This document shows, piece after piece, positions 54,705-63,220 of a DNA stretch of 64,000 nucleotides (the first letter of the stretch is position 1; each line of letters starts with the position of its first letter). Position numbers and translations under genes: made by a program. The notes under the pieces are model-generated. The model ran no database searches and was not told the origin of the DNA. It worked only from the letters and a program-made list of their open reading frames with translations. The stretch is from NCBI RefSeq assembly GCF_003259175.1, contig NZ_QGOK01000007.1, forward strand, positions 1 through 64,000. The letters run 5' to 3'. This stretch comes from Marinomonas shanghaiensis (GTDB taxonomy: Bacteria > Pseudomonadota > Gammaproteobacteria > Pseudomonadales > Marinomonadaceae).

Positions 54705-55358
54705 TCACACCAACCTTGGCGCAATGTGTTTAAGCTCGCTTCGCAAACCACACAATAACAAGATGTCTTTTTCTTTTAGAATAAAGGTTTTGTCTAACTG
54801 TAAAAATGTCTCTTGCTCACGTTTAACCATCACCGCGTCGACTTTTCCTTTTGCTGGGTCTAAAACACCCCCAAGTGGGCGTCCATCTAACGGTGGTTTA
54901 ATGTGAATCTCCACCACATACAAGCCGTGACCAATAGACAAATAATCGTTCACCATCGGGTAATTCAATGCCTGAGCAACACGCACACCCATTTCTTCTT
55001 CAGGATGAATGATTCGTGCCACGCCGAGTTTGGAGACAATGGTGTGATGCGCGCGGCTACTGGCTTTGACCCAGATTTCTTTTACGCCGAGCTTTTTCAG
55101 TGCCAAAATGCACAACAGGCTGGATTCCATGTCTTCACCAATCGCCACCAGCACAGCATCGCTGTTGATTAGGTCGAGTTCTTTTAACGCATTTTCATCG
55201 GTGGAATCACAAATCATCACTTGGGTGAAATCATCGACGTACTTTTCCGCAATTTTTGCGTCTCGATCTACCCCTGTGACCGTGTGGCCCAAGTAAATCA
55301 GCTCCATGCTGGCTGCAATGCCAAAACGACCCAAACCAATCACCGTAAAATGCGCCAT
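54705..55358 (-). CDS. ktrA: Potassium uptake regulatory subunit KtrA
   Basis: A 217-residue cytoplasmic RCK protein with one Rossmann unit (TVIGLGRFGIAASMELIYLG at the N-terminus) and one TrkA-C domain, half the size of TrkA. It forms the octameric ATP/ADP-sensing ring on KtrB. The ATG is separated from the upstream response-regulator stop by 44 bases. The stop is followed almost at once by the ktrB start. Confidence 0.94.
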   Translation of the reverse strand: MAHFTVIGLGRFGIAASMELIYLGHTVTGVDRDAKIAEKYVDDFTQVMICDSTDENALKELDLINSDAVLVAIGEDMESSLLCILALKKLGVKEIWVKASSRAHHTIVSKLGVARIIHPEEEMGVRVAQALNYPMVNDYLSIGHGLYVVEIHIKPPLDGRPLGGVLDPAKGKVDAVMVKREQETFLQLDKTFILKEKDILLLCGLRSELKHIAPRLV

Positions 55359-55402
55359 ATTGATTACCTTTTATTCGTATTTTTGAAGAGTCTTTCGATA
55401 AT

Positions 55403-56092
55403 TTAACGATCAGATAACAATCGATAACCTAGACCCGGTTCTGTTTTAATCACTCGCTGATCATTGGCATTATCTTTGAGCTTTTTACGCAGCTGACTGA
55501 CTAAAATCCGTAAGTAATGCGAGTCTCGGGTATGCGTCACGCCCCAAATTTTAGCCAGTAACTCTTCTTGCATCACCAGTTTGTCTGGCGTGGTCATCAG
55601 CATGCGTAAAAAGGCAAATTCCTTCTTGGTTAACGCTAGGGTCTCGCCTTGAAACCACGCTTGGTTGGTACTGATTTCCAGCTTAATATCGTTTGTTTCT
55701 AAGAGGTTAGCAGGTAAGTGGGTATTCACTAAATCCCGTAATAATACTTTGACTCGAGCAATCAATTCGCGAATACCAAACGGCTTACTCAGGTAATCAT
55801 TCGCGCCTGCTTCAAGCAGTCGAATCTTTTCATCTTCTTCATCACGAGCCGTCAGAATCAAAATAGGCGTGTTGCTGGTGGCACGCACATGGTTCACCAA
55901 ATCCATACCGTCACCATCTGGCAAGCCTAAATCCAAAACCAACAAATGCGGTGTATCTTGTTGAATCACCTGTTTTGCCGTCGCTATGGAAGAGGCGCCA
56001 AGGTAAACAAAACCTTCCGCCACCAAGGAGATTCGCATAAACGTGTGGATTTGTGGTTCGTCGTCAATCACCAGTATTTTATAAGACGTCAT
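55403..56092 (-). CDS. KdpE-like response regulator
   Basis: A 229-residue OmpR/PhoB-type regulator. Receiver domain: acidic pocket in ILVIDDEPQIHTFMR, phospho-accepting Asp in LLVLDLGLPDGDGMD near residue 52, and conserved Lys in NDYLSKPFGIREL. A winged-helix output domain follows, with FLRMLMTTPDKLVMQEELL and the closing GLGYRLL. The wording is closest to KdpE. Its ATG overlaps the kinase stop by four bases. No kdpFABC genes are present; the neighbours are ktrAB, so these are its likely targets. Confidence 0.9.
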   Translation of the reverse strand: MTSYKILVIDDEPQIHTFMRISLVAEGFVYLGASSIATAKQVIQQDTPHLLVLDLGLPDGDGMDLVNHVRATSNTPILILTARDEEDEKIRLLEAGANDYLSKPFGIRELIARVKVLLRDLVNTHLPANLLETNDIKLEISTNQAWFQGETLALTKKEFAFLRMLMTTPDKLVMQEELLAKIWGVTHTRDSHYLRILVSQLRKKLKDNANDQRVIKTEPGLGYRLLSDR

Positions 56093-57159
56093 ACGGTACT
56101 CCCGTTGCCATGCAGTGATGTCTCACTGCATGCAGGCAAACAAATACGAATCAGACAACCTTGCTCAACGGGGATGGATTGAATCGTCCCTTGATGGGCT
56201 GTAATAATGCCTTTTGATACCGCCAATCCTAATCCCGTGCCACTGTCATTGCGCTTAAAAGCGTCCACCGAGTAAAACAGCTCAAAAATACTGTTAGATT
56301 GATCCGGTTCAATCCCCACACCTTGATCTTGTACATCGATCATAATCTGAGGATGTTCGTTATCTGTACCTAGCGATTTAATAGAAATGGTCACAGACTT
56401 ATCTATTGGTGAGTATCGCAAGGCATTGTCAACAACGTTAAAAATCGCTTGTTGGATAAGTGACGAGCTCACTGACACCAACGGCAGTCTGTCGTCTATG
56501 TGCAGAATTAAACGCGACTTTTGTTGCCTGAAACGCTCCATAACAAGGTGAATAATCGCCACGGCGGACTGTTCGGATTTTTTCGGAACCACCACACCAT
56601 GATGTAACTTGGTTGCTTGCAGCAAATTTTCAATGTATTGATGAAGGCGATGGCTTTCGAGAGTAGCGCTGTCTAGTAGCTCTGACTTTTCCTGCTCTGA
56701 CAGCTTATCCATGTACTCTTTGAGTGTACTTAAGGTACCAATAATGGTGGCCAAGGGCGTTCGTAGATCGTGAGAAACAGATAAAAGAATACGACTGCGT
56801 AACTGTTCTTGTTTTAATTGGCTCTGTTGATGCTGATACAGCTCAGCTAGCTTACTGGTGATCACGGCCACCAGCAAAAACACCAGCAAGTTGACCATGT
56901 CATCGCCATTGAACATTTCAAGAGAATAGCGGGGAATGGTAAAGAAAAAGTTAAAACATAGAGCTTCAAATAGGGCGACAACATAGACCCAACGAGGAGG
57001 GCATAACAACGCCACCACCACAACCGCCAATTGTAAAATCAGCAGCACAGCGATATTTGATCCAACCCATATATCCAACCCATAACTGATCAGCAGAGCG
57101 CTAACCACGGCGCAAACGGCTAAATAATAAGAGGGAATGCTTGGCCAATTCTGTTTCAT
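56089..57159 (-). CDS. Short KdpD-like sensor histidine kinase
   Basis: A 356-residue membrane kinase. The start is the ATG at 57159; a TTG seven codons earlier has no ribosome site. Four closely spaced helices (about 10-105) form the DUF4118 unit of KdpD, followed by an H-box with the phospho-accepting His in SVSHDLRTPLATIIGTL near residue 130, an N-box in NVVDNALRYSP and G-boxes DQGVGIEPD and GTGLGLAVSKG. The roughly 400-residue N-terminal KdpD and universal-stress domains of full KdpD are absent, so signal input must come from the membrane part or partner proteins. It overlaps the response regulator by ATGA. Confidence 0.88.
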   Translation of the reverse strand: MKQNWPSIPSYYLAVCAVVSALLISYGLDIWVGSNIAVLLILQLAVVVVALLCPPRWVYVVALFEALCFNFFFTIPRYSLEMFNGDDMVNLLVFLLVAVITSKLAELYQHQQSQLKQEQLRSRILLSVSHDLRTPLATIIGTLSTLKEYMDKLSEQEKSELLDSATLESHRLHQYIENLLQATKLHHGVVVPKKSEQSAVAIIHLVMERFRQQKSRLILHIDDRLPLVSVSSSLIQQAIFNVVDNALRYSPIDKSVTISIKSLGTDNEHPQIMIDVQDQGVGIEPDQSNSIFELFYSVDAFKRNDSGTGLGLAVSKGIITAHQGTIQSIPVEQGCLIRICLPACSETSLHGNGSTV

Positions 57160-57271
57160 AGGATCGCTTGTTGTGGACAATTAAATAAGGAAGAGCACAA
57201 GCAAGACTCTAGCAAAGGCCAACGTGTTTAGCGCGTAAAAAAAGCGTAACTTTTTCATTGCTCCATGGCAT

Positions 57272-58432
57272 TTATTCCCTGAGCAAACGACCTAGCTTAA
57301 TCACAGCGGCGATGTTTCGTGATGAATGAACGAGATTGCTTTCCGCCTGGGCCAAAACATTGTCCAAGCTATCGAGGGCTGGAATGATAGGAAAAATAGC
57401 GCTCATACCATGCGCCAAAATCGCCTCCGCGTCTTTACCCAAACTCCCTGCAATACCAATGGCTGGAACCTGATTGGCCATGGCTTGCTTCAGCACGCCC
57501 ATGGGGGTTTTGCCAAAGACGGTTTGGCCATCGATTCGGCCTTCGCCCGTAATGACTAAATCGGCATTTTGTAGCTTGTCAGCTAAACCAACGGTTTCCA
57601 TGACAATCTCAATGCCGGGCTTTAACGTCGCATTAAGAAACACTTTTGCACCTAATCCCATGCCACCCGCTGCGCCAACACCTGAATCCAGTCGGTGATC
57701 CGCAAAACCACTTTTCACCAAAACATCGGCAAAATGCCCTAAGGTTCTGTCTAACATCGTCACCATGTCGGGTGTGGCGCCTTTTTGTGGGCCAAAAATA
57801 GCGGAAGCGCCACGCTCGCCACACAGAGGATTATCCACGTCACAAGCCACATCGAAGCGGCATTCGGCTAAAAAAGGGTGTACTTGGCTCACATCAATAT
57901 GACTCAATTGTGCCAGCGCCATGCCGCCAAAGGGCAGTTCTTGATGGTTATCGTCTTGGAATTGAATGCCCAATGCTTGTGCCAACCCCATGCCCGCGTC
58001 ATTGGTCGCACTGCCACCTAACCCCAAAACAATATGTTTGATGCCTCGATCTAGAGCATCTTTGATCAGTTCACCGGTTCCGAAGCTGGTGGTATAACGT
58101 GGATCGCGCTGATCTCGTGGCACCAAATGTAACCCAGAAGCGGACGCCATTTCGATCACCGCAGTGGCCGATGTCTGACCTTCTACCGCGCCTAAAATAC
58201 CGTATTGCGCCATCACTTTATTGCCCAGCGGCCCTGTGACTTCAAGATTCACCAAATACCCTTGAGTCGCATCCACCATAGATTGCACCGTGCCTTCACC
58301 GCCGTCCGCCATCGGGACCTTGATGTAATCCGCGTCAGCAAATACCTGACGAAAACCCACTTCAATGGCATTCGCCACCTCAAGCGCGGTTAAACTTTCT
58401 TTAAAGGAATCCGGTGCAATCACAATTTTCAT
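57272..58432 (-). CDS. Glycerate kinase
   Basis: A 386-residue glycerate 2-kinase of the GlxK/GarK family, phosphorylating D-glycerate with ATP. The ATG at 58432 is preceded by AAGGA at six bases. Family wording: IAPDSFKESLTALEVANAI at the N-terminus, PMADGGEGTVQSMVDAT near 45, HIVLGLGGSATNDAGMG near 130 and ITGEGRIDGQTVFGKTP near 290. No glyoxylate or glucarate genes are adjacent, so its pathway context is unclear. It faces away from the kinase gene by about 110 bases. Confidence 0.92.
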   Translation of the reverse strand: MKIVIAPDSFKESLTALEVANAIEVGFRQVFADADYIKVPMADGGEGTVQSMVDATQGYLVNLEVTGPLGNKVMAQYGILGAVEGQTSATAVIEMASASGLHLVPRDQRDPRYTTSFGTGELIKDALDRGIKHIVLGLGGSATNDAGMGLAQALGIQFQDDNHQELPFGGMALAQLSHIDVSQVHPFLAECRFDVACDVDNPLCGERGASAIFGPQKGATPDMVTMLDRTLGHFADVLVKSGFADHRLDSGVGAAGGMGLGAKVFLNATLKPGIEIVMETVGLADKLQNADLVITGEGRIDGQTVFGKTPMGVLKQAMANQVPAIGIAGSLGKDAEAILAHGMSAIFPIIPALDSLDNVLAQAESNLVHSSRNIAAVIKLGRLLRE

Positions 58433-58486
58433 AGTCAATCCTTGCCGCTGGTCAAATAGGTCTTCTTAATAAAACAGAACAGCCGA

Positions 58487-59473
58487 TTATTGGGATTGTA
58501 TGTTGACCAATACTCGACCACGCACCTTCCCATCAAGCAATTTATGGGCCGTTTCCACTACGCTTTCCAAACCGATTTCCTCACTGATGCTGTCAAAGTC
58601 CTCTGGCTGTAGCAGTTCACTCAAGCGTTGCCACGCTTCAATGCGGTCTGCTAGAGGGCGCATGACGCTGTCGATACCGATCAGTTTGACGCCGCGTAAG
58701 ATAAAAGGCGCAACCGAAGCAGGGAAGTCCATGCCTTGTGCTAAGCCACAACAAGTCACCACACCGCCATATTTTGTCGTTGCACAAGCGTTGGCTAAAG
58801 TGTGGCTCCCCACACAATCAATCACTCCAGCCCAGCGCTCTTTTTGCAAGGGTTTACCAGGCTCAGAGAGTGTTTTTCGATCAATAATGTCGCTCGCGCC
58901 CAGACTTTTCAAATAGTCGCTTTCGGACATTCGTCCCGTAGAAGCCACTACCTGATAACCAAGGCGATTCAATAAACGAACAGCAAAACTGCCGACACCA
59001 CCGTTGGCGCCCGTCACTAAAATTTCGCCAGAATCTGGCGTAATACCTTGTTTTTCAAGGGCAATAACCGACAACATAGCGGTATAGCCCGCTGTACCTA
59101 TTGCCATAGATTGTTTGGCATTTATACCTTTTGGAAGGGAGATAAGCCAATCACTTTTCAAGCGTGCTTTCTCGGCTAAGCCACCCCAGTGTGTTTCTCC
59201 TACACCAAAGCCATTGAGTACCACAAAATCACCTACCGAGAAGCGAGTAGAGTCGCTTTGTAGCACTTTGCCAACTAAATCGATTCCCGGCACCATAGGA
59301 AAAGAACGCACAACAGGAGATTTACCCGTGATGGCTAAGCCATCTTTGTAATTTAACGTGCTGTAATGAACTTCGACCAAAACATCGCCTTCTGGCAGTT
59401 GATCTTCCTGCAGTTCAGCGATGGATGCGCTACTTTTTTTGTCTTCTTGTGTGATCAGTAATGCTTTAAACAT
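58487..59473 (-). CDS. acuI: Acryloyl-CoA reductase AcuI (YhdH family)
   Basis: A 328-residue zinc-free medium-chain dehydrogenase/quinone oxidoreductase. N-terminal catalytic domain with YSTLNYKDGLAITGKSPVVR and FPMVPGIDLVGKV; NADPH-binding ILVTGANGGVGSFAVRLLN near residue 150. The YhdH/AcuI family reduces toxic acryloyl-CoA to propionyl-CoA, important in bacteria using dimethylsulfoniopropionate. The TetR gene upstream looks like AcuR. No DMSP lyase gene is adjacent in this window. A 13-base operator-like repeat lies 18 bases before the start. Confidence 0.88.
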   Translation of the reverse strand: MFKALLITQEDKKSSASIAELQEDQLPEGDVLVEVHYSTLNYKDGLAITGKSPVVRSFPMVPGIDLVGKVLQSDSTRFSVGDFVVLNGFGVGETHWGGLAEKARLKSDWLISLPKGINAKQSMAIGTAGYTAMLSVIALEKQGITPDSGEILVTGANGGVGSFAVRLLNRLGYQVVASTGRMSESDYLKSLGASDIIDRKTLSEPGKPLQKERWAGVIDCVGSHTLANACATTKYGGVVTCCGLAQGMDFPASVAPFILRGVKLIGIDSVMRPLADRIEAWQRLSELLQPEDFDSISEEIGLESVVETAHKLLDGKVRGRVLVNIQSQ

Positions 59474-59490
59474 AAAACCTCTCCAATTTT

Positions 59491-59503
59491 AGACCGATCG
59501 TCT
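59491..59503. promoter_or_regulatory. AcuR-type operator upstream of acuI
   Basis: AGAC-N5-GTCT inverted repeat (AGACCGATCGTCT), followed by TATTAA. An almost identical element precedes the regulator gene at 60271. Confidence 0.7.
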
Positions 59504-59555
59504 ATTAAATAATGTAACAACACTCTAAAAATATAGTGCCAGTACTTAACAAAGG

Positions 59556-60230
59556 TTATTGCGCTGTTTTAACCTGTATTGCTTGGATAAAAAACGCCAT
59601 AAATAAGTCTAATGGCTGAATGCTTTTTACCAGTCTTGCTCTATGAACAGCGCCTTCCCAACCCATCCAAAACGTTTGAGCCGTCTCCTCAATACTCACG
59701 TGTAACTCGATTTCGCCTTGCTTTTGGCTTTCGAGTAGGCAAGCCGCTACACGCGCTTGCCAGCTTTGGTAGGTCGCTTGAAGCTGCTCACTAAAGGCTT
59801 CAGACAACAAAGAAGACTCTTGTTCCAAGTTGCCAACCAAACAACCACGTTTAAACTCATGACGAACAATGCCGTCTTGAGCATCCTGAACAAAACGCTG
59901 CAAACGCTCCAGCGGCGAAAACGCGGCATCCAGCAAAAAAGCATCTAACTTAGCATCAAAATAACGGCGGTAGCGCGCCAGAACGGCCAACCCAAAGGCT
60001 TCTTTGCTGGGAAAATAATGATAGAAAGAGCCTTTTGGCACACCGATAGATTTTAGAATCGGATCAATGCCGCTACGAATAAACCCCGCTTCTGTCAACA
60101 TCAGCATTCCAGCACGCAATAAGGCTTCTCGGGTATCCGAGGTGTCGGCTAATGGCTTTTTGGGGCGACCACGACGAGGCTTGTCGGACACACGCTTGGT
60201 TATAAGGGGTTCATCCAGTGTAGAGAGCAT
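59556..60230 (-). CDS. acuR: TetR-family regulator, AcuR-like
   Basis: A 224-residue TetR repressor with a basic, proline-containing N-terminal arm (KPRRGRPKK) before the HTH: LTEAGFIRSGIDPILKSIGV, then PKGSFYHYFPSKEAFG. The C-terminal domain matches the longer AcuR-type regulators. In Rhodobacter, AcuR represses acuI and releases DNA upon binding acrylate. Here it lies directly upstream of acuI, and both genes have the same AGAC-N5-GTCT element, so it very probably controls both. The name follows context and motif. Confidence 0.82.
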   Translation of the reverse strand: MLSTLDEPLITKRVSDKPRRGRPKKPLADTSDTREALLRAGMLMLTEAGFIRSGIDPILKSIGVPKGSFYHYFPSKEAFGLAVLARYRRYFDAKLDAFLLDAAFSPLERLQRFVQDAQDGIVRHEFKRGCLVGNLEQESSLLSEAFSEQLQATYQSWQARVAACLLESQKQGEIELHVSIEETAQTFWMGWEGAVHRARLVKSIQPLDLFMAFFIQAIQVKTAQ

Positions 60231-60270
60231 ATTTTATACCTAAGCAGTAAAAACAGGATAAAAACAACTT

Positions 60271-60283
60271 AGACCACTCGTCT
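60271..60283. promoter_or_regulatory. AcuR-type operator upstream of its own gene
   Basis: AGACCACTCGTCT, followed by ATTTAA. It shares 11 of 13 positions with the acuI site, 41 bases before the regulator start. Confidence 0.7.
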
Positions 60284-60297
60284 ATTTAATTCAAGTC

Positions 60298-61191
60298 TCA
60301 TATGACAGCGTCTTCTCTCAACTTGTCTTTTGTCGGCGGCGCGCCAAAATAGCGTTTGTAATCTCGACTAAATTGATGAACGCTTTTATAACCGACTTTT
60401 AAGGAAATTTGACTGACATTTAAAAGACCTTGGTTTAACAGCATTTGCGCTTTTAAAAGACGCAAACGCTTCAAATATTGTAACGGGGAAGAACCCGTAA
60501 TATTTTTAAAATGATGATGAAAGCTCGAAACACTCATGTTGACCTCTTCGGCCAGCTGCTCCACACGAACGTCTTGATCCAACTGCTGATGAAGCTGCTT
60601 CAGAGAGTTAACAATTAAAGAAAAACGTCCTTGATTTGTCACTAAGGCTCGTAAAGCATCGCCTTGCGCACTTTGCAAAGCCGCAAAAATGACTTCTCGA
60701 ACTCGATTTTGTCCCATCACTTTTGCTGTATGCGGATCATGTAATGCTTTAATAAGGCGAGTGACAGATTCAATCATGTCATCACTCATAGGAACAGATG
60801 ACATAGAAAAATGAGAAACAGATGGCACTAAGTCTTCATCGGAAGAAACAGAAACTAACTCAGATAATACGATAGGGTCGATATCGATAGAGACCCCCAA
60901 AAGTGGCTCTTGCTGACTGGCAAACGTTTCGCATTCGAACGGCAGAGGTAAGGTTTGCACCAAGTAATGACCAGAGTTGTAGTGAATTTCACGATCACCC
61001 AAGTAGCCAATTTTTCTCCCCTGAACAATAATAGTCAGTCCAGGACGATAAATAAGAGGCATCCTAGGTAAGGATTTTTCACACTTCATTAAGCGCACGT
61101 GAGCAATTAAGGTGTCAGAGAAACCATCTTGGTTCACTAGAGGTTTGATCAAATCCACTAAATTTCTATCGCTCATTTTGGTGTTACTCAT
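60298..61191 (-). CDS. AraC-family regulator with AraC_N domain
   Basis: A 297-residue regulator of the type often found beside alcohol dehydrogenases or oxidoreductases. N-terminal AraC_N-type domain (about 15-170; IYRPGLTIIVQGRKIGYLGD near 45) and C-terminal double HTH: VEQLAEEVNMSVSSFHHHFK and GLLNVSQISLKVGYKSVHQF. Divergent from the zinc alcohol dehydrogenase gene with 171 bases between, suggesting it controls that gene. The effector is probably a small aldehyde or alcohol, which is inference. The start ATG has a weak ribosome site; a second ATG lies five codons later. Confidence 0.87.
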   Translation of the reverse strand: MSNTKMSDRNLVDLIKPLVNQDGFSDTLIAHVRLMKCEKSLPRMPLIYRPGLTIIVQGRKIGYLGDREIHYNSGHYLVQTLPLPFECETFASQQEPLLGVSIDIDPIVLSELVSVSSDEDLVPSVSHFSMSSVPMSDDMIESVTRLIKALHDPHTAKVMGQNRVREVIFAALQSAQGDALRALVTNQGRFSLIVNSLKQLHQQLDQDVRVEQLAEEVNMSVSSFHHHFKNITGSSPLQYLKRLRLLKAQMLLNQGLLNVSQISLKVGYKSVHQFSRDYKRYFGAPPTKDKLREDAVI

Positions 61192-61362
61192 CTATAAGAA
61201 TCAATGAATTTATTATCCATATAAGATTGTGTAGGAAAAGTTAAGTTTTACGGATTTGGAGAAATAGGCAAAACAATAGCAAAAATGCACAACACAAAAC
61301 GAAGACGTTTACCCTACACTAGAACACACATATTTCATGTTCACAAACGGGAGTAAGCATTT

Positions 61363-62421
61363 ATGAGTCAAGCAAAATCTTACGCGGCGCAATCCGCAAC
61401 CACCCCATTAGCCCCATTTTCTTTTGAACGCCGCGCTCTTCGTGAGGACGATGTTAACATCGATATTCTGTATTGCGGTGTTTGTCACTCCGACATTCAC
61501 GTAGCGGAAAGCGATTGGGGACCAAGTAATTACCCCATCGTTCCAGGTCATGAAATCGTCGGTAAAGTCACCGAAGTAGGCAGTAAGGTCTCTAAATATA
61601 AAGTAGGTGATATTGTTGGCGTTGGTTGTATGGTTGACTCTTGTCAACATTGTTCCCATTGCGCATCAGATCTAGAGCAATACTGTGATAATGGCTTTGT
61701 TGGAACTTATGGCTTTAATGATTTAATAGATGGCACGTTAACCTACGGTGGTTATTCAGATCACATCGTTGTTCGTGAAAAGTTTGTCTTGTCCATTCCA
61801 GAAACCTTAGAACTGAGTAAAGCGGCCCCATTATTGTGTGCCGGTATCACAACGTATTCTCCGCTTCGTCATTACGGTGTGAAAGCTGGCGATAAGGTCG
61901 GTGTGTTAGGCATGGGTGGCCTTGGACACATGGGTGTAAAATTCGCCAAAGCTTTTGGTGCAGAAGTGACTATTTTCACACGCTCAGAAAGCAAAATTGC
62001 GGAAGCTAAAAAACAAGGTGCTGATCATGTAATTGTTTCAACTGACGACGCACAAATGCAAGCCGCAGCAATGACATTTGACTACTTGTTAGACACCATT
62101 CCTGTTCAACATGATTTGAACCCCTATCTAAATTGTTTGAAAGTGGATGGCACACACATTTTAGTTGGTCTTATTGAACCTTTAGAACCAGCCGTTCATA
62201 CCGCTAATTTGGTTATGAAACGTCGTGTTCTTACTGGTTCTTTGATCGGCGGTATCGCAGAGACACAAGAAATGTTGGATTTCTGTGCAGAACATAACAT
62301 CGAGTGCGACGCTGAGATGATCAATATCCAAGACATTAACCACGCTTATCAACGTATGAAAAAAGGCGATGTGAAGTACCGCTTCATCATCGATATGAAA
62401 AGCCTAAAAAACAATGCGTAG
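61363..62421 (+). CDS. Zinc-dependent NAD(P) alcohol dehydrogenase (YahK-like)
   Basis: A 352-residue medium-chain dehydrogenase. Catalytic zinc ligands: Cys in CGVCHSDIHVAESDW near residue 37, GHEIVGKV near 62 and a later Cys in LCAGITTYSPL near 158. Structural zinc: DSCQHCSHCASDLEQYC near 94-110. Rossmann motif GMGGLGHMGVKFAKAFGAEV near 180. The wording fits the cinnamyl-alcohol-dehydrogenase/YahK group of broad NADPH aldehyde reductases. The ATG follows GGGAG. It ends at a very strong terminator. Confidence 0.93.
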   Translation: MSQAKSYAAQSATTPLAPFSFERRALREDDVNIDILYCGVCHSDIHVAESDWGPSNYPIVPGHEIVGKVTEVGSKVSKYKVGDIVGVGCMVDSCQHCSHCASDLEQYCDNGFVGTYGFNDLIDGTLTYGGYSDHIVVREKFVLSIPETLELSKAAPLLCAGITTYSPLRHYGVKAGDKVGVLGMGGLGHMGVKFAKAFGAEVTIFTRSESKIAEAKKQGADHVIVSTDDAQMQAAAMTFDYLLDTIPVQHDLNPYLNCLKVDGTHILVGLIEPLEPAVHTANLVMKRRVLTGSLIGGIAETQEMLDFCAEHNIECDAEMINIQDINHAYQRMKKGDVKYRFIIDMKSLKNNA

Positions 62422-62450
62422 ATAAATCGTAACAAGTACATACCAAAAGT

Positions 62451-62492
62451 AACGCCAGTGATGCAGCTTATTGCATCACTGGCGTTTTTTTT
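62451..62492 (+). terminator. Strong terminator after the alcohol dehydrogenase gene
   Basis: A perfect 15-bp stem, AACGCCAGTGATGCA with TGCATCACTGGCGTT, loop of six and a run of eight T in total. Confidence 0.95.
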
Positions 62493-62620
62493 CGCCTGTG
62501 TAAAAGTACTTTCTCAGCGGAAGTCAGTCAGTAAAAAGATATGCACATGCGAGTTGTTATCAAAAATAAGGAAAGGCCACCAAAGTTACTCACAAAAAAA
62601 GCATTTCTGAATTTAATTTT

Positions 62621-63028
62621 TTATACACACGCCAATTTTTATCCCTGTCAAGACATTGACAGGGATATTATGCACATTCTTTATTCGCTTGAAATGTGAA
62701 GTTTTTCAAAAAAATTATTTTTTTGCCTGTGGACTGTTTTTCAAGAAAAACAGCTTTAAAAGAGGCTATTTTTTATAAAAATTTCATTTAAAACAAATAG
62801 ATAAGTTTTAAAAAAGCGTATTTTTTCACTGTTGATAAGTATGGTGATAGGTGGATAAGAAGTTTTGCACAGTTTTTAACAACTTAGGGTGAAAAAAGAC
62901 ACTCTGTATAAGTACCCTATTTATACACAGGTTGAGGTTATCCACATCACAGGAAGATAAGGCATCTCTTAACAAGATGTTATCGCTATAAGCTGTTAAT
63001 ATTTAATGGGTTTTATAATTTATACACA
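62621..63028. other. Second DnaA-box cluster (gidA-proximal origin candidate)
   Basis: The 730 bases between the dehydrogenase terminator and mnmG contain no gene but a second series of DnaA-box-like 9-mers. Perfect TTATCCACA: 62938-62946 (+). One mismatch: 62621-62629 (+), 62668-62676 (+), 62830-62838 (-), 62850-62858 (-), 62921-62929 (+) and 63020-63028 (+). Very AT-rich DNA (62700-62830) lies between them. In many gammaproteobacteria oriC adjoins gidA (mnmG), so this may be the working origin, an ancestral one, or a DnaA-regulated mnmG promoter. Confidence 0.65.
62641..62666. repeat. 26-bp perfect inverted repeat inside the gidA-side cluster
   Basis: ATCCCTGTCA pairs with TGACAGGGAT around six bases. 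No T-run follows on either strand. It lies between the first two DnaA-box-like sites and could be a protein-binding site or cruciform. Confidence 0.6.
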
Positions 63029-63220
63029 GATTTTAGCTTGCTACATAAACATAACAAACATAAAAACACATATATACTTAATTCATTTATTAATATTGAT
63101 GACCGGGGGTTATAGCTTGGCGTCTCTTTCTTTTTAAAAATTTGCCGATATACTAGGCCACCTTATCGAATCTGTTCGTTTTTTATTCATTCTTTTCTTA
63201 TTAGTAATACCGAGGTTCCC

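Noticed and set aside
54649-54906. Open frames antisense to ktrAB and dnaN, gyrB, mnmE
   Set aside because: They lie inside strongly supported genes and show no independent family features.
61090-61110. CACGTG core near 61100 as a fifth parS site
   Set aside because: Flanks (GCG...AGC) do not match the 16-bp palindrome; only the central hexamer is shared.
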